Shown here: positions 20,168 through 30,277 of the stretch, one piece after another
How the letters are laid out: each line of letters opens with the position of its first letter
Numbering within the stretch: position 1 is the stretch's first letter
Assembly: GCF_000003605.2 (NCBI RefSeq)
Contig: NW_003147773.1
Location: forward strand, 57,778 to 94,076
From: Saccoglossus kowalevskii
Taxonomy: Eukaryota; Hemichordata; Enteropneusta; Harrimaniidae
Direction of reading: 5' to 3'
Length of the DNA stretch: 36,299 bases
Translations under genes and position numbers: made by a program
Notes under the pieces: model-generated
Databases searched by the model: none
Seen by the model: the letters and a program-made list of their open reading frames with translations, nothing else
Told to the model about the DNA's origin: nothing

Positions 20168-20700
20168 TTAGTCCCCGTTCAGACGCAGTCCGAACCAATC
20201 TCAATCAAACTTCACACATACATCATACATGATATTATACATATGCACGTCAATTTGTTTCACGATTTTACAGATGGATTTTGTTCGAAATTGATATATA
20301 CGTTAGACATTATAGGACCTTGATGCACATCATTTTGTTTTTCAGATAAGATTAAAAATGGCAGACTGGCGGCCATTTTGTTTTAATGAATGTGGTTCTA
20401 GTGCCATATTTCTGATTTGCTTTGACTGTTTATGTTCAAATTTTAAATATTCATTATAAATCATGTCATAGATATACATTAAATATACATATACAAAATA
20501 TATTAAAAATAGACGAATAGTGGCCATTTTGTGCTAAAAAATCATAAAAATCAAACATTTCCCGGCTGTTTACAGATTGATTTTGTTCAAACCTTGTATA
20601 TACATTGGACCATATTGGACCTTGATGCACATCATTTTGTTTTTCAGATACATGTAAGATTCAAAATGGCCGACTGGCAGCCATTTTGTTTTAGTGAATG
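20168..20700. repeat. Truncated copy of the GTCCCCG hairpin-headed repeat
   Basis: GTCCCCGTTCAGACGCAGTC at 20171 is the first three quarters of the hairpin found intact at 35963. Here the copy jumps straight to the AATCAAACTTCACACATACATC box, lacking the CGTCCG simple repeat. Units of about 300 bp follow, each with TTGATGCACATCATTTTGTT and a palindromic core: AAAAATGGC...GCCATTTTG at 20354-20380, and CAAAATGGC/GCCATTTTG (perfect) at 20662-20688. Confidence 0.8.
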
Positions 20701-20850
20701 TGGTTCTTGTGCCATATCTCTGACTTGCTTACACTGATTATGTTCAAATTAATGCTGTTCCAGAGCAATATCTCTCAATACTCGTTTGACGATCAGATAC
20801 AAATGTCAATCGTTTTTAAAACAATCATCATAATCATATTCCTGACATGT

Positions 20851-21273
20851 TTATGTTCCAGCTATATTACTATAAACAAAACTATATATCTTAAATTCCA
20901 TAACAGGGACTGTGCCATGCATGGCTTGTTGTTCCAAAATTTGGATAGATACGAGGTTGTGCAAGTTGCACCATCCGTGGTGCTCCAAACCCAGCACATG
21001 CCTAACAGAACAATGTATTTTTTGACTTCCCCTCAAGGATTTGACAGTACCAATCAAATTGCAGGAATGTCGAATAATGACAGCCATCAAAGAGTAACCA
21101 TTCACGGCAGAGTTTATGTGTTTGTTGACATAATGTGAGATAAGGAGCTGGCAAATTTCGGCCCAACGTTCATCATGTTGATGAAAACAGTCTGTGATTT
21201 TTGCCGACTTGCAAACACGACTTTGAATGACGGTGTTACCATGACCACCAGAATGAATATTCATTGAACTCAT
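20851..21273 (-). CDS. Unrecognised 140-codon open frame in a non-repetitive island
   Basis: Positions about 20900-21393 are higher in GC than the flanks and match no repeat in the window. The minus-strand frame starts MSSMNIHSGGHGNTVIQSRV and is rich in His, Cys, Gln and Val without low complexity. The opposite strand is also open over most of the stretch (20698-21138), ending in a plausible GMSNNDSHQRVTIHGRVYVF segment, so orientation is uncertain. No domain is recognised: no obvious signal peptide, membrane segment or catalytic motif. It could be an exon, a decayed gene or part of an unknown mobile element. It lies between a repeat and the retrotransposon inserted at 21394. Confidence 0.25.
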   Translation of the reverse strand: MSSMNIHSGGHGNTVIQSRVCKSAKITDCFHQHDERWAEICQLLISHYVNKHINSAVNGYSLMAVIIRHSCNLIGTVKSLRGSQKIHCSVRHVLGLEHHGWCNLHNLVSIQILEQQAMHGTVPVMEFKIYSFVYSNIAGT

Positions 21274-21393
21274 TGCAAGAAGGCGTGAACTTTACGAATT
21301 TGTAGTATTGATCTTGCCGACGAGAACACACTATTCTGTTAGGCGTTAGTAAAGTCTGATGCCAGTCGGCCAGCGAGGGCCTACTCACACCTA

Positions 21394-21790
21394 CAATAAT
21401 AATAAAGATAATTTATTGCATCCTTAGAAATACAGTGTTTCCATCAGTTTATAGCAACAAAAGTAAGATATTAAAAAACAAAATAACAAAATAACTATAG
21501 CAAATAATAAATGATAGATTTTAGTGTTTTTGTTAAGTATCTTTCTCGTTTCTCATTAAGAACGAGCTGTGTATAAATTCTCCAACAAGTTTGATTACAT
21601 TTGTGTTAGAATTTTTCATTAAGTATGTAAATTTCTGTTGGTCAGTTTTTGTTTCATCAGGAAACTGTATATTTGAGAACATATCCATTCGCAGTGTGTG
21701 ATATTTTGGGCATTTGATGAGGAGATGCATTTCATCTTCTATGTCTGCTAAAGTACATTGTTTACAAATCCTGTTTTCCAAAGAAATTTT
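21394..21790 (-). mobile_element. 5'-truncated non-LTR retrotransposon (LINE) 3' end
   Basis: Minus-strand order: a C-terminal reverse transcriptase fragment (21781-21533), a short 3' UTR, GCAATAAATTATC, then a (TTA)n tail ending at 21394. The copy is truncated near 21790. The shorter copy at 6016-6215 shares the same UTR and tail, so both derive from one family. Confidence 0.85.
21533..21781 (-). CDS. Reverse transcriptase C-terminal fragment of a LINE
   Basis: The visible frame gives the last 82 or so residues of an ORF2-type protein. Near the start it has RICKQCTLADIEDEMHLLIK followed by CPKY and a basic residue. This is the Cys-x2-Cys, acidic stretch, His, Cys pattern seen after the reverse transcriptase domain in many CR1/L2/Jockey-like elements, read here by eye. 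The end reads KLVGEFIHSSFLMRNEKDT and a stop, and this is repeated in the 6.0 kb copy. The endonuclease and polymerase domains are missing, so the copy is inactive. A genomic ATG is not expected: the apparent Met start is internal to the ancestral protein. Confidence 0.8.
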   Translation of the reverse strand: MENRICKQCTLADIEDEMHLLIKCPKYHTLRMDMFSNIQFPDETKTDQQKFTYLMKNSNTNVIKLVGEFIHSSFLMRNEKDT

Positions 21791-22204
21791 ACATGTCAGG
21801 CTTTAGATAGATACATGTACCTGTAGGTATAATATGTAATTATATTCATTTGCCTTACGAAATTAACAAAGTTATGATGAAAATATTATGACATTTAAAG
21901 GATTATAAACACCCTTATTGGTACAGTAATGTAAAATTTTTCAAGGATAAACCATCATGAGGTCTAACTGCTTTAGCACGTATTGATAAGTAACTAAAAT
22001 ACCACTAAATTGTGAGTTTATATAAGTACGTAAACCTGCACTTTCAAGTGAGTGTTTTGGACTTGTACCATAAAAAAAAAATGTTAAAATTGAAAGATTC
22101 AGCACGCTTTGTCAATTGCTCATGAATAATTCAATGCATACCACTTGACTTTGAAATGACCCTTCTAATACCATTTATCCATAGAACCTACACTGGAAAT
22201 CAAA
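21791..22204. other. AT-rich sequence with no recognised feature
   Basis: No gene or repeat seen. Confidence 0.5.
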
Positions 22205-22245
22205 TAGCTCAGTCAGTGATTGATGTTGTGGGTTTGAACTCGTAT
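22205..22245 (+). other. tRNA-like promoter boxes (possible SINE relic)
   Basis: TAGCTCAGTCAG at 22205-22216 resembles an A box, and GGGTTTGAACTCG at 22230-22242 resembles a B box. The spacing is about 10 bases too short for a real tRNA, and no acceptor stem pairs. A decayed tRNA-derived SINE head or chance are the likely explanations. Confidence 0.3.
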
Positions 22246-22344
22246 CCTAGCTTGGCCAACTTTTTCAATAATTTAGAAGGAGGCTATCTTAGTATTTGAA
22301 TATAAAACTGTAGAAATTACACTCGGCATGTGAATGACGCATGT

Positions 22345-22632
22345 GGATTTACAGGAATAAGCATGCAGCCAAAAATGAATTTACAGGAATAAGCATGCAG
22401 CCAAAAATGAATTTACAGGAATAAACATGCAGCCAAAAATGGATTTACAGGAATAAGCATGCAGCCAAAAATGGATTTACAGGAATAAGCATGCAGCCAA
22501 AAATGGATTTACAGGAATAAGCATGCAGCCAAAAGTGGATTTACAGGAATAAGCATGCAGCCAAAAGTGGATTTACAGGAATAAACATGCAGCCAAAAGT
22601 GGATTTACTGGAATAAGCATGCAGCCAAAACA
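22345..22632. repeat. Minisatellite: nine 32 bp units
   Basis: Nine exact-length units of GGATTTACAGGAATAAGCAT + GCAGCCAAAAAT. Variants are few (GAATTT starts in units 2-3, AAACATGC in units 3 and 8, AAAAGT ends in units 6-8). Each has the GCATGC palindrome. Near-identity implies recent expansion or homogenisation. Confidence 0.97.
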
Positions 22633-23940
22633 AAACAACGGATCACATGACCAGAAGTGGTATAAGTGAAAGTATTCGTGCTTTACAAGCATGCACAAGT
22701 AGGTTTATTTTTAGCCTGGGGGGCATTCTAAAGCTATTTACAAGTAGAGAGGATCGTATTCTTACATTTATTTCATTGCTGCTGCACAGTCTTTGTTGAT
22801 ATCGCATTGCTGTACAGCTTGCTGCAATAGCTACATGCCACTGTTAGCAAATTTAACCCAATGCATGAATTAAAAGAATCTTAATTTAGCTGAAGTGCCA
22901 ACAATCTCACGGTGATAATAAACTTTATTCAAAATTAAATCTTAAATTAGCGAAATTACAGATAAGCTAAATAAGCTAAAATAACATGCTATATAAAGGC
23001 ATGTTTTGTAGTATACATGTATATTAAACTTGTAAAATTTCTGTTTATACCATTTCTGCAGATGTAAGTAATTTGATTGAATCAAGCATGTCATTACGTG
23101 ATTGCTTACTCGCATGATTTTCTGAAAAAGACTTTCAAGGCCAGCTAGTATTTAAAAAAGTCTTGCTTTATGACAATGACACGCAGACAATGCTATGTGG
23201 CTCAGTAAACATCAAAGAATACTGTCACATAAGGAGCACTTTGAATCTTTCGCAAATAATTATTTAACATGCGAGGAAATTTGCGATAATTTCATGAAAA
23301 CCTTGTACGATTTGAAGCCTAGCAATCTTCACTTATACCAAATTTCGCAATTCTCCCTGATAAATAAAATCTTGCTCAAAAATTAAAGTGCTCATAGTGT
23401 TAATGGCAACTTTTGTTATACGGAAAGGTCACATTTAATATCTGTATATTCAACTAATTTTCATCAATAAAAAAAAACTTGATTGAAGTCAAAATCGATC
23501 TTATTGTATGTTTGTTTAAATCCATAATCACCAATTCTGCCTTGCCCCGAAATTCAGATGCTGTAAATGAAAAGATAATTGATCTGACTAATGCAAATAA
23601 ACTGTCAAGTTCCGTGAATTTCACTCATGAATGACAGCAGGTAATTAGATCAGACTACAAATAAATGGCATTATCATGTCTCAGGTAGAAAAGTGATTTT
23701 TTCTTGGGGTAAATCTACACTGATTTCAATATGCAAATGAGAAGCATGGTACAGTAATATGGAGATGTCATGATAGTGTTGTTAACCTTTGTGCAAATGT
23801 TTACAATATTTTTACAATGTTTTATGTTAATTCTGAACCAAATATAGTTGGAAATTTATATTGCTTGAAATTTTGATCCAAGTATCTTGTAAACAGCAGA
23901 TTTTGAAATGTTTTTAATTTGAAAATTGTAGTTCACAGTT
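22633..23940. other. Mostly non-coding; one short unrecognised ORF at 23195-23386
   Basis: The 63-codon plus-strand frame MWLSKHQRILSHKEHFESFA, with a later NLHLYQISQFSL segment, has a fair residue mix but no match I recognise and no splice context. A minus-strand TAATAAAGTTTATTATC-like sequence at about 22920 may be another retrotransposon tail. Nothing else is seen. Confidence 0.35.
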
Positions 23941-24961
23941 CACAGATTCTTATTTAAGATCGCCAAATGACAGCCATTTTAATTCATTAAAAAATAAGTA
24001 TTTCAGCAATTCCTGGTCATGTATGGATGGATTTTGTTCAAACTTAGTACATACATTAAAAATGATGGGACCTTGATGACTGTTATTTTAATATTAAATA
24101 ATTCATCAAGCATTTCTGTCACTCCAGATCTTGGACAGCTATTGTCCATTTTGGTACATACAATGACCATATATTTTTTAGATCTGCTGTTGACTTTGTT
24201 GAGCAGAGCTCTTCTCTTTCATTGTGATGATATCTTTAACTCCCTAATTTTTGGTAAAAAGAGATATTTAGGCTAAGGCTCCCTATATTTCTTCTTCTTC
24301 ATTTTTCAACCGTAACTTTACTTCGTCGAGTCGTTTGAGAAAACTGCTGAACTGAATGGTCTTAAATTCTCAATACTGATAGACTCTAATGTGAACTGGT
24401 GCACCTGGCCTTAAGAATTTTGATTGGCCAATTGGTTCGGCAGCCATATTGAATTGAAATTTAACCAGAAGTGGCTGTTTGACCACTTTCGATGGGTTAT
24501 GCAATCTGATTTTTTATGGCATATAGTAATATGTGTGATAAATATCAGTAATAATTTAACAACTTTAGCGTTCATGTGACTTTTTAAACCATGTTTTTTT
24601 TTCTGAAAAATTGCAAAAAACACTTGAAAATATTCTTCTTCAGAAACACATTGATATGAAATTTGAAAGCATCTATATGTTAAGCACATCTGAGTTTATG
24701 GTTGGTCGCATAGTTTGGCTGCCATTTTGGATTTCTTCTGAGCAGGAAGTAGTTTTTTACTGATGCCACAGTTTGGTGATTATCTTCAAATTTGCCACGT
24801 TGTATCTATTTATTGAACTATTTCAGACATTTTACATAGAATTCAGATCAGTCACATGATTTGGACGTCATCTTGGATTTTAAGCAAAAATTAGCATTTG
24901 TTTCTCAAGAGTGCTTCAACCGATCAACTTGATATAATATGTATGGCCATAGCTTCTTACA
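23941..24961. repeat. Diverged copies of the GGCAGCCATTTT repeat superfamily
   Basis: Recognisable pieces are AAGATCGCCAAATGACAGCC at about 23957, TTGTTCAAACTTAGTACATACAT at about 24032, TTCGGCAGCCATATTG at about 24438 and TGGCTGCCATTTTGGAT at about 24716. Between them the sequence is AT-rich and has drifted. An open frame at 24019-24276 is incidental. The right end is cut by the gap. Confidence 0.55.
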
Positions 24962-25011
24962 NNNNNNNNNNNNNNNNNNNNNNNNNNNNNNNNNNNNNNN
25001 NNNNNNNNNNN
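24962..25011. other. Assembly gap, 50 Ns
   Basis: The right edge starts inside a TACTGTA MITE, whose left end is therefore hidden. The round length suggests a placeholder for unknown size. Confidence 0.99.
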
Positions 25012-25164
25012 GATTCCGTGAAAATAAAATCCAGCGAATATACTTTTTTCCCTATATTTCACATTCAACTCGTCAAAAATCAGTGAAAATAAATTCCATA
25101 CAAAACACCCAAAAAGCCTTTTCAGCGAAAATTAATTCCAGCGAAAATAAAGTATTTCACAGTA
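25012..25164 (+). mobile_element. TACTGTA MITE copy, left end lost in gap
   Basis: From GATTCCGTGAAAATAAAATC to AAAGTATTTCACAGTA it matches 33735-33898 closely, including CGAATATAC and AACTCGTCAAAAATCAG. Frames reading through it and the Ns are artefacts. Confidence 0.9.
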
Positions 25165-25229
25165 GACTGTTAGATGGTCATGTGTTGAGGCATTTGATTG
25201 GACCCGTGCAATGCTGTTCACAGCTTTAA

Positions 25230-25580
25230 TTTAGTTGATTATTTTTGTGGTAAGAAATGATATGTTGACTTCTTGTTGGAAACTGCCAGTCTGATTGCTT
25301 TGATATTGAACATATACAATGTAGGTACCTTAGATGGATCTCTCTTTGACAAATTTTGGTATGATATCTTTAATTCTCTAATTTTGATGAATATTTTTGT
25401 TAAAAAGTAATATTTTCAAATTCATGTTGGAAACTCTAAGTTAATTGTGTTGATATTATAGGTACCTCAGGTGGACAGATCTCAGATTTGTTCATTTCTT
25501 GATGACATCTTCATTTCTCTAATTGAAATGTGTATTGCTAACAGCGAAGCTTTCTCAGCCTAGAGGCTGCTTGTTTACAC
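25230..25580 (+). repeat. AGCTCCGCT-family repeat, right part
   Basis: Two body units about 160 bp apart, each with a GTTGGAAACT segment, a TTTGATATTG-type segment and GATATCTTTAATTCTCTAAT, are followed by GCTAACAGCGAAGCTTTCTC and the palindrome AGCCTAGAGGCT. This is the reverse complement of the left end of the copy at 27007-27779. The hairpin head is missing. Confidence 0.75.
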
Positions 25581-25729
25581 AGTGACTCAATGTGTTATGT
25601 CTGTGGGAATGATTGATGTCAAATGTAGGCACTACAAAACCAGAAAATAATAGCCTGTGCTCATAGAATGGAATGCTTAGAATTGATATACATGTACTGG
25701 TATGCTATGCACTATGCATCACAACACTG

Positions 25730-26095
25730 AGGAAACCATGCATTTCAACCAAATGATGCAGCCATGTAACTTTGTAACCATAGAAACCATGCATCCATTT
25801 GAACTGGTTACTCGTCATGCACGTAAAACTGGGAACCATGTAAACTTGTTACCAAGGAAACTGTAGCCATGTAAACCTGGTTGCCATCACCATGGAAACT
25901 GGCCACCATCACTGTAGAAACTATGCAGTCAATGTAAGCTGATCACCATGGAAACCATGTAAACTCATCACCAACAGTTCCATGGAAACCATGTAACCAT
26001 ATAAACTGATCACCATGGAAACCATGCAGCTGTGTAAACTAGTCACTATGAAAACCATGCAACTATGTGAACTCATCACCATGGAAATTACCCTT
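25730..26095. repeat. Degenerate minisatellite of about 36 bp units
   Basis: Units follow CACCATGGAAACCATGCAGC then TGTGTAAACTGAT, with many CCATGG palindromes. Left-hand copies are much more diverged than right-hand ones, so the array has aged from one side. Confidence 0.8.
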
Positions 26096-26110
26096 GGTAT
26101 GCTGGCCTAG

Positions 26111-26165
26111 CCAATTATGTTTATATCCCCTGGTAATTGATTACACTGCCCTTCTTGTCTCTGTG
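26111..26165 (+). CDS. Weak alternative exon candidate
   Basis: The acceptor GGTATGCTGGCCTAG ends at 26110 and the donor GTG|GTGAGT follows 26165. One frame is open (phase 2 in, phase 0 out): QLCLYPLVIDYTALLVSV, a hydrophobic stretch. The phases would join exon D to 31211-31321 and bypass 30921-31006. It lies directly after a minisatellite, and its peptide is less convincing than exon E, so I rank it below exon E. Membrane segment, alternative exon or chance are all possible. Confidence 0.15.
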
Positions 26166-27006
26166 GTGAGTGATGTGTGGTTAAGTACTGTCAGATATTA
26201 ACACTTGATTCTACAGACAGCTTACTTTAAATTTTACTTGTGACTTTTTGACATTTAATAAGTGGAGTTTGTCTGACCTTCCTTGATTTGGAATTCTCCA
26301 TCGTCTTGAAGCCTTTCTATCACACCCAAGTAGACCTTGTATAAGTTACAATTAACTTTCATTACAGCATTTCATTACGTTAGATACACGTCTTCTAATT
26401 GTCACCACCATGTCTCTCTGCATTATAATTTCTGCATATGTCTGATCAAATGCTATTTGAACGAATTGTCGATTTTTAAGTGAATTTCAAAAGTTAACTA
26501 TTCTGTGTTAATTAATTATTTAAATTTGTTTTTCTTTATACAAGTTTATACAAAATATTAATGGTAGGGGTGGAACAAATGTCTTTACCACATTGCATTA
26601 TGGGAAATTTGAGTTAAATGAAGGGGGTGTTGGGCTCATACCACTAATTGAAAGTCCATAGACGACAATGTTAACATATGACGAGATTGCTATATGAATA
26701 TATGAACAAAGTTGAAAACATGGCTCAAAAAATGGGAAATCAACATGCCAGTAATCAACTACATAAAAGAAACATGCATGTTGACCAGTTCAAATTCTTG
26801 CAAAACTCAGATAAACTAGACACACCTACTTTATTTGGATTGCACCTAGAGAAATCATGGGAAAAACACAAAGATTAGAGCATCCAAATATACACAGAAT
26901 AATCCCACAGGTATACAGCCACTAAGTAGTAAACAAAAGACCACATGTTAGTCTCACCTTTGACCCAGGTGAATACACCCTCGTACAGGAAGCACCTGAG
27001 CAAAAA
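26166..27006. other. Non-coding; one short unrecognised ORF at 26678-26878
   Basis: The 66-codon plus-strand frame begins MTRLLYEYMNKVENMAQKMG and is rich in Lys, Asn, His and Gln. It shows no domain and no splice context. A CATTGCATTATGGGAAAT motif at about 26591 resembles a ZNF143/Staf site but stands alone. The remainder is AT-rich. Confidence 0.35.
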
Positions 27007-27779
27007 ACAAGCAGCCTCTCGGCTGAGATAGCTCCGCTGTTAGCAATGCACATTTCAATTAAAGAACAGAAGATATCATTAGAAAATGAACAATATGCAT
27101 AGTATCAATGCAATGGGACTTGCTGTTTTCAACAAGAATTCAAAAATATCATTTTTGATCATAAATGATTGTGGTTTTAAACAAGAAGAAAATATCACTT
27201 TTTACCAAAAATGCCAAAAATATTCATCAAAATTAGAGAATTGAAGATATCATCATGAAATGAACAAATTTGAGAGTGGTCCATATGTAGTATCTATATA
27301 TGTAATATCAAAGCAATTGGACTTGCAGTTTTTAACAAGGAGTCGAAAATATCACTTTTTACCAAAAATGACAAAAATATTCACCAAAATTAGAGAATTA
27401 AAGATATCATTACAAAATGAACAAATCTGAGAGAGATGTACATGTAGTACCTATTTATGTAATATCAAAGCAATTGGACTTGCGGTTTTTAACAAGAAGT
27501 TGAAAATATCACTTTTTACCAAAAATACCAAAAATATTCACCAAAATTAGAGAATTAAAGATATCATTACAAAATGAACAAATCTGAGAGAAGTCAACCC
27601 AAGGTACATATACACCAAGTATCAAAGCATTCAGGCTTGTAGTTTTCAAGAAGAAGTCGAAAAAGTAAAACATTGACACGGACGACTAACGACGGACGAC
27701 GGACACCGGACGACGACAGATGGCGACGGACAATCACTCATATGATAAGCTCCGTTCGACAAAGTCGACAGCGGAGCTA
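27007..27779 (-). repeat. Hairpin-headed repeat element of the AGCTCCGCT family
   Basis: TAGCTCCGCTGT at 27029-27040 and ACAGCGGAGCTA at 27768-27779 are perfect 12 bp inverted ends. The right end is a nested hairpin (27748-27778): AGCTCCG/CGGAGCT outside TTCGAC/GTCGA with an AAA loop. Next to it is a GACGGACGACGGACACCGGA simple repeat, then about four body units of roughly 155 bp, each with ATTAGAGAATTAAAGATATC and a CAATTGGACTTGC block. Outside the left end is CAGCCTCTCGGCTG, another palindrome. The element has no coding capacity. Confidence 0.8.
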
Positions 27780-28011
27780 AATATTTAAAAAATGTCATTG
27801 GTTCTTGCAAGGCATTTAAATCGTGTGCTACGAACTGGTTAATTAGTGGCATGTGACCTGTCCCCTCTTATGATAAAACTTTGTTGTAATGTGTGTGGCA
27901 CAGAGGTCAGCGTAACATGAGAAAAAGAGTACAAGCATGGTTCAGTGGGATGTTCCTGTTTTCAGTGCATCTAAACATCATAGTAATGTTATCATAATAA
28001 GTATACATTAC

Positions 28012-28245
28012 TATCAGTGGCGGCAGCAGAGGGGGGTCGCCCCTCCAAAAAAAGTTTGGGGGGATGCCCCTCCAAAATCAAGCTTAAACCCATTGTGCTT
28101 AAACCCTTTGCCCCTAAAAATGCAGGAAATAGTGTTTCAGAGGGTCTAGATTTCAAAATTGTGAAGGGGGAGCATCCCCTGGACCCCCTGGTAAGGTCAC
28201 GCCTTCGGTGCGAGGTCGGTGAGCAGATCTCAAACACACACACAG
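28012..28245. mobile_element. GC-rich repeat-like insertion
   Basis: Starting ATCAGTGGCGGCAGCAGAGG and running through GGATGCCCCTCCAAAATC, GCATCCCCTGGACCCCCTGG and CACGCCTTCGGTGCGAGGTC, this patch is far richer in GC than both flanks. The CAGTGGCGG...GGGGG start is familiar from short DNA-transposon derivatives in animal genomes. No terminal inverted repeat could be defined. Three overlapping frames on both strands are open across it, which reflects composition, not genes. Confidence 0.5.
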
Positions 28246-28749
28246 ACACCCCATGCAAAATGTTGCCGCCTTTGAGGATGATTGAAGCTAATATTAGTAT
28301 GCACTCAAAATAGGACCCTAACAGACTACATACCCACTAAATAAATAATGAATGAATAAATAAATGAATGAATGTTACACCCATATAGAAAAATGTGATT
28401 AATGTTAATAATAATAATGAAATTTGAATTGGTAATAATTTATTTTTCCTGAATTTATTCCCATTTTCACAAAACACACATGCATTTTATTTGTTATTGA
28501 TTCTGGAAAACACAATTTTAAAACTGTGTGGCCACTTAGTGACAGCTGTAAGACCTGTCAAACTAATATGTACTATTGAATCTGGATATTAAAATGTTTA
28601 GAAAACTAGTCAATAAATATTTTGCTAATAATTCAATTATTTCCATCCCTGGCAACTTGATAATATGGCCATGAACCAATAAAATTACTGGTTAACCTTT
28701 TAAATGTCAAGTTTAATGTTTGTGACCTTAAAATAAATAAATTTTCATC
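28246..28749. other. AT-rich sequence with AATA/AATG simple repeats
   Basis: An (AATA/AATG)n tract lies at about 28335-28373. Nothing else is recognised. Confidence 0.6.
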
Positions 28750-29260
28750 ATTTTGAGCTCCACTAAGTTGACGAAGCGGAGCTGCACATATGAGTAGAGC
28801 GGAGCTATTGTCTTCCATCTCCCGTTCGTGTCAACTTCTCATTTCTGGGTTCTTTTCTAAAATCCTCAGATGTATTGGTTTATATCTCTCTGATTTGTTA
28901 ATTTCATGACAATATTTTCAATTTTCTAATTTTGATGAATATTTTTGTTTTTAGTAAAAAATGCTATTTGACTTCTTCTTGTCTGATTGCTTAATAATAA
29001 ATATACACTTACCTGAGTGAACTTTTTTCAGATTTGCTCATGTGGGGGTGACATCTTCAATTCTAAAAATTTTGATAAATATTTTTGTCTTTTTTCATAA
29101 AGAGTTATATTTTTCGACTTCTTTTTAAAAGTCTAATTGCTTTTATATCAAGGTAACCTCAGGTGAACCTCTTTCAAATTTGTTGATCTTCAATTATCTA
29201 ATTATTGTATTTTTGGTTTTAGTCGTGACTTTCTGCCAGATATCTCATAGCTGTATTATG
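28750..29260 (+). repeat. Diverged AGCTCCGCT-family element
   Basis: A decayed head (AGCTCCACTAAGTTGACGAA then GCGGAGCT, 28756-28783) and a second GAGCGGAGCT at about 28796 are followed by three body units with TTTTGATGAATATTTTTGT and ACCTCAGGTGAACCTCTTTC. This is the opposite orientation to the 27007 copy. The CGTCCG tract is almost gone. Confidence 0.7.
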
Positions 29261-29480
29261 CTCCTCATGTGAGTGTGGGTGATCATAGATCTAAGTAGAT
29301 ATGTAGTCTGATATGTAAAGATCCTGATAATACTGGTGTGATCACCAGTGATAAATGGTGTTTATCTACAAAGAATTTGCTGAGATTTTAATGTATTTTT
29401 TTATTTCAAGACAAAAAGTTGTTGCTAGGAAACCTGTCTAAAACATGCTAAACCTATATAAATGGGAAATATGTCACGTA

Positions 29481-29789
29481 CTGTCTAACCTGGCAAAACC
29501 TGTGTAAACCTAAAACCAGTCTAACCTGGCAAAACCTGTGTAAACCTAAAACAAGTCTAATCTGGCAAAACCTGTGTAAACCGAACCGGTCTAACCTGAC
29601 TAAACCTGTGTAAACCGAAAATCAGTCTAACCTGGCAAAACCCGTGTAAACCGGAAAGCAGTCTAGCCTGGCAAAACCTGTGTAAACTGAAAACCAGTCT
29701 AACCTTGCAAAACCTGTGTAAACTGAAAACCAGTCTAACCTTGCAAAACCTGTGTAAACTGGAAACCTGTTTAACCCAAATCCTGTGTA
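29481..29789. repeat. Minisatellite: eight 36 bp units plus a partial ninth
   Basis: The unit is CAGTCTAACCTGGCAAAACC + TGTGTAAACCGAAAAC. Units 7-8 share CTTGC in place of CTGGC, showing local duplication. The TGTGTAAACTG segment is also present in the 25.7-26.1 kb minisatellite, which has the same period. Confidence 0.95.
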
Positions 29790-30107
29790 CTTAAATAAAA
29801 TGAATTTTATATTCCAATCAAGTTTCTCATACAGTCACTTTGGAGTTTCAGTTTTAATGTCCCAGTTTCAAAAACCATCAAAGTGATAAAGACTTTGTGA
29901 AAATACACACACTATATGTAACTTTAAAAGTTACCCCCACCCCCATTATAGTATTGTGTATAGGATATTTAAAAAGACAGATACATCAATATTTACTTTG
30001 TAAACTAGTAGCATTCATTATTGTTGTTTTAATGAAATGAAACTTGACTTTTTTTCAATACAACATTATAATGAATTTTTTTTATATAAATGACCTCAAA
30101 ATTATAT
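29790..30107. other. AT-rich sequence with no recognised feature
   Basis: No gene or repeat seen. Confidence 0.5.
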
Positions 30108-30277
30108 TACTGTAAAATACTTTATTTTCGCTTTGAATTAATTTTCGCTTTTTTCGCTAAAGGAATAATTCAGTAAAAATAAAATCCAGCGAATATACCT
30201 TTTTTCCCATAGTTCACATTTAACTCATCTAAAATCAGCGAAAATTAATTCCAGCTAAAATAAAGTATTTTACAGTA
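30108..30277 (+). mobile_element. TACTGTA MITE, full length (170 bp)
   Basis: TACTGTAAAATACTTTATTT at the left and AAATAAAGTATTTTACAGTA at the right are inverted repeats, with CGCTTTGAATTAATTTTCGC and CGAAAATTAATTCCAGCT extending the pairing. It is shorter than the 33.7 kb copy because the GCCTTTTCAGCG segment is deleted. Ends in TA are compatible with a Tc1/mariner-type TA target. Confidence 0.9.

Noticed and set aside
22205-22245. A functional tRNA gene
   Set aside because: A and B box-like motifs are too close and no cloverleaf can be drawn, so I kept it only as a possible SINE relic.
18899-22632. Possible CRISPR array
   Set aside because: Units are contiguous with no unique spacers and the DNA is clearly animal; these are minisatellites.
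26585-26605. ZNF143/Staf-type promoter site
   Set aside because: A single degenerate match with no associated CpG-rich start region.
27992-28313. Three overlapping open frames of 70-98 codons
   Set aside because: All cover the GC-rich insertion on both strands; stops are rare there simply because the composition is GC-rich.
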